From M30B80 sp965656935 (lineage in GTDB: Bacteria > Pseudomonadota > Alphaproteobacteria > Rhodobacterales > Rhodobacteraceae): a DNA stretch of 64,000 nucleotides. The notes under the pieces are model-generated. The model was not told where the DNA came from. It made no database searches and worked only from the letters and a program-made list of their open reading frames with translations. Position numbers and translations under genes: made by a program. Below, piece by piece: positions 33,733-42,962 of this stretch; the stretch's first letter is position 1, and each line of letters starts with the position of its first letter. The DNA lies in NCBI GenBank assembly GCA_965656935.1, contig CBFHMG010000004.1, positions 1-64,000 of the forward strand, in the 5' to 3' direction.

Positions 33733-34949
33733 GCCTCTTTCGCTTGGCCTGCTTGCGCTGCGGTCACCGTGAAAATGACCAAGGACGCGCCCATCAAAAC
33801 CGTTGCGACAAGGAAGGGTGCGCCTGGCAGGAACAAGCTGGCCTCGTCGCGGGTGAACCAGAAAAAGGCCTGCGTCATCACCAATGGCGAGATGATCATC
33901 GACAGCGCCGCAATCGAGGATAAAACGCCCTGCAATTCGCCTTGCTGGTCATTGCCAGCCGCGCGCGACATGAAGGATTGCATGGCTGGTGCCACCACCG
34001 CGCCAAGCGCCGAGATCGGGATTAGAAACCAGATGATCCAGCCCGCGCTGGCAAATCCGAAAGCGACCAGCGAGACAATATTCAAGGCCAGCCCGTATTG
34101 GATGGTCCGCATCTCTCCGAGGGTTTTCATGATCGGGCTGATCAACACGCCTTGGGTGATGGCCATTGCCACGCCATAGGCCGTCAGCGACAGGCCGACC
34201 ATGCGCACATCCCAATCAAAGGCGGCTTGGGTGTAATAGGCCCAGATTGCGGGATAGACATAATTGGAAATCTGATAGGCCAGCATAACCACCAGCAACC
34301 ATTTCACGCCCGGCAATTTGCCTATTTGCTGCACGCCGCCCAAAGGGTTGGCGCGTTTCCATTGAAAGGGGCGGCGGTTTTCATCGGCAAGGGTTTCGGG
34401 CACGAGGAACCACCCCAGCAACAGGTTCGCGCCTGCAATGCAGGCGGCCGCAATAAAGGGCGCGCGCACGTCAAACCCGCCCAAGAACCCGCCAATGATT
34501 GGCCCCAGAACAAAGCCCACGCCAAACCCCGCCGAGATCAGCCCGAAGTTTTTCGCGCGTTTCTCGGGCGCGGAGATATCGGCCATATAGGCCAGCGCCG
34601 TGGATTGGGTTGAGGCCGCGATCCCCGCGATCAGGCGGCCCAAAAGAAGCAGCCAGATCGAGCCTGCAAATGCCAGCACGATGTAATCCAGCATCATCAC
34701 AAAGAGCGAGAGCAGCAAGACAGGCCTGCGCCCGAAACGGTCCGACAGATTGCCGACAACGGGCGAGAACAGGAATTGCATCACCGCATAACTCGCCGCC
34801 AGAACGCCGCCCCAAAGGGCCGCATCCGACAGGCTTGCGCCCTGCACATCCTCAATCAGGTCGGGCATCACGGGCAGGATCAAACCGATCCCGATCGAAT
34901 TGATGACAACAGTGATAAGGATGAAAACAGTTGGTAAATTATGGCGCAT
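33729..34949 (-). CDS. MFS transporter, TetA-like (DHA1) exporter
   Basis: A 406-residue 12-helix major facilitator protein. Motif A between helices 2 and 3 reads GNLSDRFGRRPVLL and the motif C region is GFGVGFVLGPIIGG, both typical of drug:H+ antiporters close to TetA/TCR. Substrate is unknown, and tetracycline resistance must not be assumed from the family name. The start is ATG at 34949 (MRHNLPTVF). Its start lies 37 bases downstream of the pcaB stop on the same strand, so it may be co-transcribed with pcaD-pcaB. Confidence 0.82.
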   Translation of the reverse strand: MRHNLPTVFILITVVINSIGIGLILPVMPDLIEDVQGASLSDAALWGGVLAASYAVMQFLFSPVVGNLSDRFGRRPVLLLSLFVMMLDYIVLAFAGSIWLLLLGRLIAGIAASTQSTALAYMADISAPEKRAKNFGLISAGFGVGFVLGPIIGGFLGGFDVRAPFIAAACIAGANLLLGWFLVPETLADENRRPFQWKRANPLGGVQQIGKLPGVKWLLVVMLAYQISNYVYPAIWAYYTQAAFDWDVRMVGLSLTAYGVAMAITQGVLISPIMKTLGEMRTIQYGLALNIVSLVAFGFASAGWIIWFLIPISALGAVVAPAMQSFMSRAAGNDQQGELQGVLSSIAALSMIISPLVMTQAFFWFTRDEASLFLPGAPFLVATVLMGASLVIFTVTAAQAGQAKEA

Positions 34950-34985
34950 GGTGGCCGATCTACTCAAAACAGGAATAACAATTCC

Positions 34986-36332
34986 TCAAGCTTTAGTGTG
35001 GCTGAGGGCCTTTGTCACGTCATCCGCAAAGCCGCGCGCCTCTGCTGGGGCTTGGCCCAACAGGGCCGTGATCGGGGCCTGTGCCGCATCGGCAATCTCG
35101 GGATGGGCCGCGGCCGCCAGATCGGGCAGGCTGCGCCCAGTCTCCTGCGCGGTTTTGCACAGGGTTTTGATGGCGGCTTGGGCCTCGGGGCGGGGCATAT
35201 GGGCGGCAAGGGCAAAGCTTAGCCCCTCGGCGCGGATCAGCCCCAGCGGGTCTGCCAGCCGCGCGGCCATGGCATCGGTATTGGGGGTAATGCCTTGGGC
35301 AAGCTCGGCGCTGATTGCCGCCGATTTGGCCGCGGCCATCACCAAAGGCGGCAGGGACAACCATTCGCTGAACCAAGCCGCCCCATCGCGCGCCTCGGCA
35401 TGCAGGGCCGCGCCTTGCATCACATGCGCCATCGCTTGGCCATGACGGGCCAAAGCCACAAGGGCGGATGCCGCGACTGGGTTTTGTTTCTGCGGCATGG
35501 TCGAGGAGCCGCCCGCCTTGGGCAACCGCAACTCGGCCAGTTCGGATCGCGTCAGAAGGATCAGATCGGTGCCCATTTTGCCCAAACTGCCCAATAGGCC
35601 TGACAGAAGGCTTGCAAATTCCGCCATGCTATCCCGCTCGGCATGCCAGCTATGGCCCGGGTCACGCAGCCCGAGCGCTTTGGCCAATTCCGCGCGCAGG
35701 GCAGGGGTTTGCGCGCCCCAGACAGCGCTTGTACCTGCCGCGCCCGAAAGGGAGAGGGTGAAAAATTCCTCCGAGAGGGTGTTCAGCCGTGCTTTGTGGC
35801 GCAGCAAGGGCCGCCCCCAAGACGCCACCAAAGCGCCGAAAGCGCTTGGGGCCGCGATCTGACCATAGCTGCGCGCGGCCATGGGCGTGTCGGCATGGGC
35901 ACGGGCCAGCGCGGCCAAGCCGCTTAATATGTCATCCAAACGAGCCTCGATCAGGGATGTGGCTTGGCGCAGGCGCAGCATCAAAGCGGTGTCGATAATA
36001 TCTTGCGAGGTCGCACCCCAATGCAGATAGGCCGCGTGATCGGGGGCCTCCATCGCTTTGCGAAACGCAGCGACGAGGGCGGGAACAGGCACGCCGTTCT
36101 GCCCTGTTTCCTGCGCCAAGCCTGACGGATCGATCTGCACCTCCATCGAGGCGCGATGGATCGCTTTGGCGGCGGTCTCGGGGATCATTCCAAGCGCGCC
36201 TTGGGCTTTGGCCAGCGCCCCTTCCACGATCATCATCGCGCGGATCTCGGCGCTATCGGTAAAGAGTTTCGTCACATCCCGATCTGTGAAGAGATCACGG
36301 TAAATCGCTGAATCAAAAGCGCTAATGCTCAT
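34986..36332 (-). CDS. pcaB: 3-carboxy-cis,cis-muconate cycloisomerase
   Basis: A 448-residue member of the fumarase/adenylosuccinate lyase superfamily. It carries the signature GGSSTMPQKQNPVA, the HWGATSQDIIDTA region and AGTSAVWG. In the protocatechuate branch of the beta-ketoadipate pathway it cyclises 3-carboxymuconate to the lactone. The start is ATG at 36332 after GAGGCAAAG. The pcaD stop overlaps it by four bases, so the lactonase gene is upstream in the same transcript. Other pca genes (pcaC, pcaGH, pcaIJ) are not in the window. Confidence 0.9.
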   Translation of the reverse strand: MSISAFDSAIYRDLFTDRDVTKLFTDSAEIRAMMIVEGALAKAQGALGMIPETAAKAIHRASMEVQIDPSGLAQETGQNGVPVPALVAAFRKAMEAPDHAAYLHWGATSQDIIDTALMLRLRQATSLIEARLDDILSGLAALARAHADTPMAARSYGQIAAPSAFGALVASWGRPLLRHKARLNTLSEEFFTLSLSGAAGTSAVWGAQTPALRAELAKALGLRDPGHSWHAERDSMAEFASLLSGLLGSLGKMGTDLILLTRSELAELRLPKAGGSSTMPQKQNPVAASALVALARHGQAMAHVMQGAALHAEARDGAAWFSEWLSLPPLVMAAAKSAAISAELAQGITPNTDAMAARLADPLGLIRAEGLSFALAAHMPRPEAQAAIKTLCKTAQETGRSLPDLAAAAHPEIADAAQAPITALLGQAPAEARGFADDVTKALSHTKA

Positions 36333-37132
36333 ATCTTTGCCTCTATATGGCCGATCTTGGATAGAAACTCGGTCAGGCAGGCAGCATAGAGCGCGGGCTG
36401 CTCGACACAAGGCAGATGGCCCACGCCACGGAAGAGTTTGAAATCGGAGGCGGGGATCATATCGGCCATTTCGCGCATCAGATCAGGCGGGGTGGAGCCA
36501 TCCTGATCGCCCGTGATCACCAATGTGGGCAGGCGCAACGCGGCTGTGGTTGTGAAGAAATCGGTCCCTGCGATGGCTGCCGCGCAGCCGATATAGCCCT
36601 CGGGTGGCATGCTCTCCAACAGATCGCGCCATGGCGCATGCCGCCCCTCAGAGCGGAATTGTTTGGAAAATGAGCGCTCCATCACTGTGTCCGACAGGGT
36701 TTTGACCCCGCCTGAGCGCACCGCTTCAATACGGTCTTCCCACATAGCGCGGGTGCCGATCTTCGGCGCGGTATTCGACAGAACCAAAGCGCGCACCAGA
36801 TCAAGCCGCTTTGCGGCCAGACCTTGGGCAACCATCCCCCCGATCGACAGGCCCACAAAGACGCAATCCCTGACCTCCAACGCCTCCAGCACGGTTTCGG
36901 CGTCACGGATCAAGGCACCCATGGAATAGGGTGCCGCGGGGCAATCCGACAGGCCATGCCCACGGGTATCATAACGGATCAGCCGCAGCCCGTCTGGCAT
37001 CAATGGAATAATCCCGTCCCAAAGCCGCATATCGGTGCCAAGCGAGTTTGAGAACACCACGGGCGCGCCGGCAGGGTCTCCGTCTTCGCGGATGTGAAGG
37101 CTCACGCCAGTTGAAGTGGTCACATGGGGCAA
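36329..37132 (-). CDS. pcaD: 3-oxoadipate enol-lactonase
   Basis: A cytoplasmic alpha/beta hydrolase of about 267 residues that opens 3-oxoadipate enol-lactone. It has VVFSNSLGTDMRLWD at the oxyanion region, the nucleophile elbow VGLSIGGM and the His in FRGVGHLPCVEQP. The pairing with pcaB by a four-base overlap supports this assignment over a general esterase. The start is unclear: TTG at 37132 or GTG at 37123 fit the family length, neither has a strong ribosome site, and the frame extends further upstream. It is divergent from the Zn-alcohol dehydrogenase gene across about 175 bases. Confidence 0.83.
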   Translation of the reverse strand: MPHVTTSTGVSLHIREDGDPAGAPVVFSNSLGTDMRLWDGIIPLMPDGLRLIRYDTRGHGLSDCPAAPYSMGALIRDAETVLEALEVRDCVFVGLSIGGMVAQGLAAKRLDLVRALVLSNTAPKIGTRAMWEDRIEAVRSGGVKTLSDTVMERSFSKQFRSEGRHAPWRDLLESMPPEGYIGCAAAIAGTDFFTTTAALRLPTLVITGDQDGSTPPDLMREMADMIPASDFKLFRGVGHLPCVEQPALYAACLTEFLSKIGHIEAKI

Positions 37133-37307
37133 GGGGGCACTCGAAAGGTGGCGGGTTTGGCCCGTTTTCAACCAAAAGCGCGCGCGCTGCAATGGTGGGT
37201 CCTGCGGGTGGGGGTGAAAACCGACATGACCTGCCGCCTTTGGACATGCCACTGGCAGGGCCAGTCGCAAATCTCAAGACAGGCAGAGCGGGAGAGGAGG
37301 GCACCCC

Positions 37308-38396
37308 ATGACATCCACAACGATCCAAGCGGCGGTTTGCTTTGAGCATGGCACGCCTTTGACGCTGGAGCAGGTCCATCTGCGCGGCCCTGCCGAGGGC
37401 GAGGTAGAGGTGACCTTGGAAGCGGTCGCGATCTGCCATTCCGATATTTCCTATATGGAAGGCGCATGGGGTGGTGAATTGCCTGCGGTCTATGGCCATG
37501 AGGCGGCGGGACGGATTACGGGTCTGGGCGCGGGCGTCACGGCCTATGCCATGGGCGCGCGGGTTTTGGTGACGCTGATCCGCTCCTGCGGGCAATGCGG
37601 CAGTTGTGCTGGTGGGCATCCCGTGAATTGCGATGGAAACCAGCCTGCCGCACCTGCCTTGGTGCTGCCCGATGGCAGGCCCGTCACCAAGGCGATGAAT
37701 TGCGGGGCTTTCGCCGAAAAGGTGGTGGTGGATCAATCTCAGATCGCCCTGATTGGCGAGGAGATGGGCGCGGATGTGGCCTGCCTTCTGGCCTGCGGGG
37801 TGCCAACGGGGGTGGGCGCGGCCGTCAATACCGCGCAAGTCCGCCCGGGCCAAACGGTTGTGGTGATCGGGGCGGGCGGTGTTGGGCTTAATGCCATTCA
37901 GGGCGCGCGCATCTCGGGGGCTGCACGGATTGTTGCGATGGATATGGAGCCCTCCAAGCTGGAGGATGCCAAGAGTTTCGGGGCCACGCATGGCATTCTG
38001 GCCAGCCTGCCTGACCCTGCGCAGGCTTTGCGCGAAATCACGGGCGGTGGCTTGGCCGATCATGTTTTTGTCACGGTCGGTGCGATCCCCGCCTATGACA
38101 TGGCGCAGAATCTGCTGGGCGCGCGGGGCACGCTTTATGCGGTTGGCATGCCGCATTCGGGCCAGATCTCCAGTTATGAGCCTGTGAATATCGCCTTTAT
38201 GGGGCAGGGCATCCGTGGCTCGATGCTGGGGGATATCGTGCTGGCGCGCGATGTGCCTTGGATGGTGGAGCTTTATCGGCAAGGCCGTTTGAAGCTGGAT
38301 GAATTGATCTCGGCGCGCTGGCGCTTTGACCAGATCAATGAGGCGATAGCAGATACCAAAGCGGGCAAAGCGCGCCGCAATGTGATTGTTTTCTAG
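37308..38396 (+). CDS. Zinc-dependent alcohol dehydrogenase
   Basis: A 362-residue medium-chain dehydrogenase. Catalytic zinc ligands are in ICHSDIS and YGHEAAG. The structural zinc lobe is CGQCGSCAGGHPVNC with all four cysteines, and the NAD-binding motif is GAGGVGLNA. It resembles class III-type and S-(hydroxymethyl)-linked dehydrogenases, but the substrate is not evident. GAGGAGG precedes the ATG. It is followed after 48 bases by an enolase-superfamily gene with which it is likely co-transcribed, suggesting a shared sugar-acid or alcohol catabolic route. Confidence 0.88.
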   Translation: MTSTTIQAAVCFEHGTPLTLEQVHLRGPAEGEVEVTLEAVAICHSDISYMEGAWGGELPAVYGHEAAGRITGLGAGVTAYAMGARVLVTLIRSCGQCGSCAGGHPVNCDGNQPAAPALVLPDGRPVTKAMNCGAFAEKVVVDQSQIALIGEEMGADVACLLACGVPTGVGAAVNTAQVRPGQTVVVIGAGGVGLNAIQGARISGAARIVAMDMEPSKLEDAKSFGATHGILASLPDPAQALREITGGGLADHVFVTVGAIPAYDMAQNLLGARGTLYAVGMPHSGQISSYEPVNIAFMGQGIRGSMLGDIVLARDVPWMVELYRQGRLKLDELISARWRFDQINEAIADTKAGKARRNVIVF

Positions 38397-38444
38397 ATCA
38401 ACGCCTGTTTGGATGGCCCTATCGCCGTGAAGGAGCCCGTCGCA

Positions 38445-39668
38445 ATGAAGCTCGATAGCCTTGAGATTTTCATCATAGCCCCACCCGCCCCCGGTTGGGG
38501 TGGGCGATACTGGATCATCCTGCGCCTGACCACGGCCTGCGGGATCACGGGGTTGGGTGAGGTCTATGCCGCCGCCGTTGGCCCCAAGGCGATGGAGGCT
38601 GTGATCGAGGATGTATTTGCCCGCCATATGCAGGGCGAGAGCCCCGAAAATATCGAGTTGATGTTTCGCCGCGCCTATTCCTCGGGCTTTACGCAACGCC
38701 CTGACCCCACGGTCATGGGCGCGTTTTCAGGGCTGGAGATGGCCTGTTGGGATATCATGGGCAAAGCCCGCGAGCGCCCCGTTTGGGCGATGCTTGGCGG
38801 GCGGATGAATGACCGTATCCGCGCCTATACCTATCTCTATCCCGAACCCCATCACGATGCTGACCGCTTCTGGGTTGATCCAGATATGGCCGCACAATCG
38901 GCAGCGGCGCGTGTGGCCGAGGGCTGGACGGCGGTCAAGTTTGACCCCGCAGGCCCCTATACGATCCGTGCAGGTCATATGCCCGCCATGTCCGATATCA
39001 CCCGTTCGGTCACGTTTTGTGCCAAAATCCGCGAGGCGGTGGGCGATCAGGCCGATCTGCTTTTTGGCACCCATGGGCAATTCTCGACACCGGGTGCGAT
39101 CCGTTTGGCCCAAGCCCTCGAGCCTTATTCCCCGCTTTGGTATGAAGAACCCGTCCCGCCCGATAATGTCGCAGCCTTGGCGCAAGTGGCGCGTAGCACG
39201 CGCATTCCTGTAGCTACGGGCGAGCGGCTGACCACCAAGGGGGAATTCGCCCCGATCCTGCGCGAGGGGGCGGCCCGTATCCTGCAACCTGCTTTGGGCC
39301 GTGTGGGCGGCATTTGGGAGGCCAAGAAAATCGCCTCTATGGCCGAGGTCTATAACGCCCATATCGCGCCGCATCTCTATGCAGGGCCTGTCGAATGGGC
39401 GGCCAATCTGCATCTGGCGGTAAGCTGTTCGAATATTTTGATGGTGGAAGCGATTGAATCGCCCTTCCATGACGCGCTTGTCTCAGGCCGCCCCAAGGTC
39501 GAAGCGGGCTTTGTGGCCGCGCCTGAAGGGGCAGGATTGGGGATCGAGTTGAATGAGGCGATTGCCCAAGCCCATGCTTATACAGGCGACAGATTGCATC
39601 TGGAAATGCAGGAGGCGCCTTGTGACTGGCAAAACGGCAATGCCTTTACGGGCGGGGCCAGCGATTAG
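38445..39668 (+). CDS. Mandelate racemase/muconate lactonizing enzyme-family protein
   Basis: A 407-residue enolase-superfamily enzyme. The N-terminal capping domain has GITGLGEVYAA. The barrel shows TAVKFDPAG for the first base, Glu ligands in LWYEEPVPPDN and VATGERLTTKGEF, and HIAPHLYAGP near the end. This set is close to sugar-acid dehydratases of the galactonate dehydratase type. The precise substrate is open. The ATG at 38445 has AAGGAG upstream. The FadR-type regulator gene converges on it with a 12-base gap, a common pairing for sugar-acid operons. Confidence 0.84.
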   Translation: MKLDSLEIFIIAPPAPGWGGRYWIILRLTTACGITGLGEVYAAAVGPKAMEAVIEDVFARHMQGESPENIELMFRRAYSSGFTQRPDPTVMGAFSGLEMACWDIMGKARERPVWAMLGGRMNDRIRAYTYLYPEPHHDADRFWVDPDMAAQSAAARVAEGWTAVKFDPAGPYTIRAGHMPAMSDITRSVTFCAKIREAVGDQADLLFGTHGQFSTPGAIRLAQALEPYSPLWYEEPVPPDNVAALAQVARSTRIPVATGERLTTKGEFAPILREGAARILQPALGRVGGIWEAKKIASMAEVYNAHIAPHLYAGPVEWAANLHLAVSCSNILMVEAIESPFHDALVSGRPKVEAGFVAAPEGAGLGIELNEAIAQAHAYTGDRLHLEMQEAPCDWQNGNAFTGGASD

Positions 39669-39680
39669 GGCGTTTTGCGT

Positions 39681-40448
39681 TTAACGCTCGGTCTCATGGG
39701 CGTAACGCAGGCGCGCAATCTCTTCGTTTTGTTCGAATTTCTTCTGTTTATGCAGGTCATCTTCGACATAGCTCAGATGCGTGCTGATCGCCTCTCGTGC
39801 GGCTATCGGGTCGCGGGACTGGATCGCCTCATTGATCGCGCGGTGATGATCCAACAGCAAATCGCGCGTGGTGCGCTGTTTGAACATGACCGAGCGGTTA
39901 TAGAACACACCCTCGCGCAGCAAATCGAACATCGAGCGCATCATATGCAGCATGATCACATTATGGCTGGCCTCAATGATCGCCATATGAAATTGCGCAT
40001 CCAGTTCCGCCTCATCGGCAGGGTTGCGCTTGGTATGGGCGGCTTCCATCTTTTTGAAAATCGTATCGATCACGCGAAGATCGGTATCGGAGCCGAGCAC
40101 GGCCGCGCGTTCGGCGGCCAGTGCCTCCATATCGCGGCGAAAGGCGACATAGTCGAAGACAGCCTCGGAGTGATTGGCGAATAGCTTGGTCAAAGCAGGC
40201 GAGAAGGCCGAGCCCAAAAAATCGGCCACATAGATGCCAGCACCTGCCCGTGTTGATAGCAAGCCGCGCTCATGCAATTCGGCCACAGCCTCGCGCAAGG
40301 AAGGACGGGAGACACCAAGCCGCTCGCTGAGTTCCCGCTCGGAGGGGAGACGCTCACCGGGGCGCAGGATGCCACGCAGGATCAATTGCTCGATCTGGCG
40401 CACAACCGAATGCGAGAGCTTTTCCGCCTCGATACGCTGAAATGGCAT
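39681..40448 (-). CDS. FadR-subfamily GntR regulator
   Basis: A 255-residue regulator. The N-terminal winged helix shows LRPGERLPSERELSERLGVSRPSLREAVAEL. A helical FCD ligand domain of about 150 residues follows (AELDAQFHMAII, DHHRAINEAI), where metal-binding His and Asp positions are plausible. Such proteins repress catabolic genes and respond to small carboxylates. GGGGAGG precedes the ATG. A strong dyad lies 17 bases upstream of the start, suggesting autoregulation. Adjacent dehydrogenase and enolase-family genes are the likely other targets. Confidence 0.88.
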   Translation of the reverse strand: MPFQRIEAEKLSHSVVRQIEQLILRGILRPGERLPSERELSERLGVSRPSLREAVAELHERGLLSTRAGAGIYVADFLGSAFSPALTKLFANHSEAVFDYVAFRRDMEALAAERAAVLGSDTDLRVIDTIFKKMEAAHTKRNPADEAELDAQFHMAIIEASHNVIMLHMMRSMFDLLREGVFYNRSVMFKQRTTRDLLLDHHRAINEAIQSRDPIAAREAISTHLSYVEDDLHKQKKFEQNEEIARLRYAHETER

Positions 40449-40464
40449 GGTTTCCTCCCCGTAT

Positions 40465-40483
40465 TGGTCAAATCATATGACCA
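40465..40483. promoter_or_regulatory. Operator of the GntR-type regulator
   Basis: TGGTCA-N7-TGACCA is a perfect six-base inverted repeat placed 17-35 bases upstream of the regulator's ATG on the minus strand. FadR-type proteins bind short T-G-G-T...A-C-C-A dyads, so this is most likely the self-control site. Confidence 0.7.
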
Positions 40484-40499
40484 CGGGGGCCGTTAGTCT

Positions 40500-40524
40500 A
40501 GGCCGCACCGCTCGGGTGCGGCCT
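40500..40524. terminator. GC-rich stem-loop downstream of the OmpA gene
   Basis: A 10-bp perfect stem AGGCCGCACC/GGTGCGGCCT with a 5-base loop lies 22 bases past the OmpA lipoprotein stop and before the regulator's promoter. No clear T-run follows, so termination is probable but not certain. Confidence 0.55.
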
Positions 40525-40546
40525 GAAACCTCTGGGGCTGTGCCGC

Positions 40547-41200
40547 TTATGCGGTAGGGCGGATAATGATCTCGACCCTGCGATTTTGCTGGCGGCCTGT
40601 TTCGGTCAGGTTATCTGCAATCGGTTCCTGCTCGCCGCGGCCAAAGCTGCGTACGCGCCAAGGATCAACCCCTGCTTCAAGCAAAACACCCGCAACCGAG
40701 GAAGAGCGCCGCGCCGAGAGGTCTTGGTTATAGGAGGCCGAGCCCGTGTTATCGGTATGGCCGATCACATCCACAGTGCTATCGGGATATTGCTGCAGGT
40801 TATTGGCAAGCGCCCTGATATCAGCCTGAAGGCTGGGGCGGATCGCGGCGCTGTCGACATCGAACAGGATGCCCTCGGGCATGGTGACGATCAGCTCTTC
40901 GCCCGTATTGTTGATCTGGATCTGGTCATTGCTGAGCGAGCCGCGCAAATCTGCGGCCTGACGGTCCAGCACATTGCCGACAATGCCACCCACGGCTGCG
41001 CCCGCTGCCGCACCCAACACGGCATTGCGCCCACGATTGTCATCATTGCTGACCGCCCCAAGGAAGCCGCCAAGCATGCCCCCTACGATGGCTCCATCGC
41101 GGGTGCGGTTGGCATTTGGGTCGGTATTGGTTGGCACACAAGCGCCCAATCCAAGGGCCGCGATCGCAAGCAGCGCGGCTGCGCGGTGAGTGATATTCAT
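40547..41200 (-). CDS. OmpA-family lipoprotein
   Basis: A 217-residue outer-membrane lipoprotein. The signal peptide ends in LGLGAC, with the lipidated Cys at residue 21. A glycine-zipper segment follows (GGMLGGFLGA and LGAAAGAAVGGIVGNVL), and then a C-terminal OmpA domain that binds peptidoglycan (FDVDSAAIRP, DVIGHTDNTGS, LSARRSSSV). The architecture resembles YiaD. It is a single gene and probably has a structural role linking the outer membrane to the wall. Confidence 0.9.
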   Translation of the reverse strand: MNITHRAAALLAIAALGLGACVPTNTDPNANRTRDGAIVGGMLGGFLGAVSNDDNRGRNAVLGAAAGAAVGGIVGNVLDRQAADLRGSLSNDQIQINNTGEELIVTMPEGILFDVDSAAIRPSLQADIRALANNLQQYPDSTVDVIGHTDNTGSASYNQDLSARRSSSVAGVLLEAGVDPWRVRSFGRGEQEPIADNLTETGRQQNRRVEIIIRPTA

Positions 41201-41360
41201 AGGTTAAACCCTTTCCCGATAGGTATCTGCTTTGGTTGGATCCAAAGCTTTGTCTGCAGGTGATATAACACCACAGGCGGGTTTGCTCATCTATAAAAGG
41301 TTTAAATGGCGGATTATTGCCGCTTTTGTGAAGGGCGCGGCAGGAGCGGCAGCCGCCAGA

Positions 41361-42209
41361 TCAGGCGCTTTGCCTGTGGTCCTCGCCCGCGCTTTCCCAA
41401 GCCAGCATTGCGCGTTTGACAGGCAGGCCCCAATGATAGCCCCCAAGCGCGCCCGATTTGCGCAAGGCACGATGGCAGGGGATCAAGAAGCTGACTGGAT
41501 TGCGCCCCACAGCCGTGCCAACCGCTCGCACCGCCTTGGGTTTGCCAACGGCCTGCGCGATATCGGAATAGGTCGAGACATGGCCCGACGGGATTTGCAA
41601 CAGCGCCTCCCAGACCTTGATCTGGAAAGGTGCCCCGATCATGTGAAGCTGGGTATGCCCGCGCAACCCGAAAGCGGCCCCGACCCAAGGCGTGATCGCT
41701 GAGGCGTCTTCGATGTAATCCGCCTCGGGCCAGCGCGCCTCTAGATCGTCAAAGGCCGCCTGCCGCCCCGTCTCAGAGGTGAAGGCCAAACCGCACAACC
41801 CGCGCTCGGTCCCCATCGCAAGAGCCTCGCCAAAGGGGCTGTCAAACCAGCCAAAACGGATGGAAAGCCCCGCACCCTTTCGGGCAAATTCGCCGGGGCT
41901 CATGGCCTCCCATGTCACAAAAAGATCATGCAATCGGCCCGAGCCTGACAGGCCTGTCTCGGCGACCGTGTCGATCATGCTATGACGCTCGGCCAAAAGC
42001 TGTTTGGCATGATCCAGCGTCAGATACTGGCCGTAGCGTTTGGGCGATACCCCCACCCAACGCGAAAACACGCGTTGCAAATGCGCAGGGCTCATCTGCA
42101 ATTGCGCGGCCAGCGCCTCCAGCGACAAAGCAGGCTCGGCACCATCAATGATATCGATGGCGCGGCGGATGACATTGAAATGATAGCTCTGGTCGCCTGT
42201 GTCGGTCAT
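41361..42209 (-). CDS. AraC-type HTH fused to O6-alkylguanine alkyltransferase
   Basis: A 282-residue fusion. Residues 1-110 form an AraC-type double helix-turn-helix (SLEALAAQLQMSPAHLQRVF). The rest is an alkyltransferase with the suicide Cys in LIPCHRAL and the wing GYHWGLPVKRAML. The N-terminal four-cysteine phosphotriester domain of E. coli Ada is missing, so methyl-phosphotriester sensing as in Ada is not possible by that route. AGGAGAG precedes the ATG. It is divergent from the endonuclease III gene, so two DNA-repair genes share one control region. Confidence 0.9.
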   Translation of the reverse strand: MTDTGDQSYHFNVIRRAIDIIDGAEPALSLEALAAQLQMSPAHLQRVFSRWVGVSPKRYGQYLTLDHAKQLLAERHSMIDTVAETGLSGSGRLHDLFVTWEAMSPGEFARKGAGLSIRFGWFDSPFGEALAMGTERGLCGLAFTSETGRQAAFDDLEARWPEADYIEDASAITPWVGAAFGLRGHTQLHMIGAPFQIKVWEALLQIPSGHVSTYSDIAQAVGKPKAVRAVGTAVGRNPVSFLIPCHRALRKSGALGGYHWGLPVKRAMLAWESAGEDHRQSA

Positions 42210-42317
42210 GGCTCTCTCCTTACCTGTGCCAACCTATTGAGGCCTGCATGCAATGACGACCCGAAACTTGCGCCTTCAGACTTGCCCGCACAGGCAGGGC
42301 AGGCCAAAAGGGGCCTT

Positions 42318-42962
42318 ATGGCAAAGCAACTCGATTATCATACGATCCACGAGATTTTTTCGCGCTTTCAGGCCGCCGAGGCGGAACCTGAGGGCGAATT
42401 GAACCATGTGAATGTCTACACCCTCGTGGTGGCCGTGGCGCTATCGGCGCAGGCCACGGATGCGGGCGTGAACAAGGCAACGGCCGAGCTGTTCAAGATT
42501 GCCGACACCCCCCAGAAAATGCTGGATTTGGGCGAAGAGGGGCTGATCCAGCATATCAAGACCATTGGCCTGTTCCGCAACAAGGCAAAGAACGTCATCA
42601 AGATGAGCCGCATTCTGGTTGAGGAGTATGGCGGCGAGGTCCCTTCCAGCCGCGCGGCCCTTCAATCCTTGCCCGGAGTGGGGCGCAAGACGGCCAATGT
42701 GGTTTTGAACATGTGGTGGCGCCAACCCGCACAAGCCGTAGATACCCATATTTTCCGTCTGGGAAACCGCGCAGGCATCGCGCCTGGACGTGATGTTGAT
42801 GCGGTCGAGCGCGCCATCGAAGATAATATTCCCGCTGAATTCCAGCTTCACGCGCATCACTGGATGATCCTGCATGGACGCTATATCTGCGTGGCGCGCA
42901 AACCAAAATGCGGAGCCTGTATCATCCGCGATCTTTGCCAATTTGAGGATAAAACCGAATGA
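42318..42962 (+). CDS. nth: Endonuclease III
   Basis: A 214-residue DNA glycosylase/AP lyase for oxidised pyrimidines. The helix-hairpin-helix is LPGVGRKTANVVLN with the catalytic Lys, the catalytic Asp is in AVDTHIFRL, and the C-terminal iron-sulfur ligands follow C-x6-C-x2-C-x5-C (CVARKPKCGACIIRDLC). The start is ATG at 42318 after AAAAGGGG; frames further upstream run through the divergent control region. The adenosine kinase gene overlaps its stop by four bases. Confidence 0.95.
   Translation: MAKQLDYHTIHEIFSRFQAAEAEPEGELNHVNVYTLVVAVALSAQATDAGVNKATAELFKIADTPQKMLDLGEEGLIQHIKTIGLFRNKAKNVIKMSRILVEEYGGEVPSSRAALQSLPGVGRKTANVVLNMWWRQPAQAVDTHIFRLGNRAGIAPGRDVDAVERAIEDNIPAEFQLHAHHWMILHGRYICVARKPKCGACIIRDLCQFEDKTE

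Noticed and set aside
33729..34949. Tetracycline resistance gene
   Set aside because: The MFS signature alone does not show tetracycline export; the chromosomal context next to pcaDB argues for a metabolic or general exporter.
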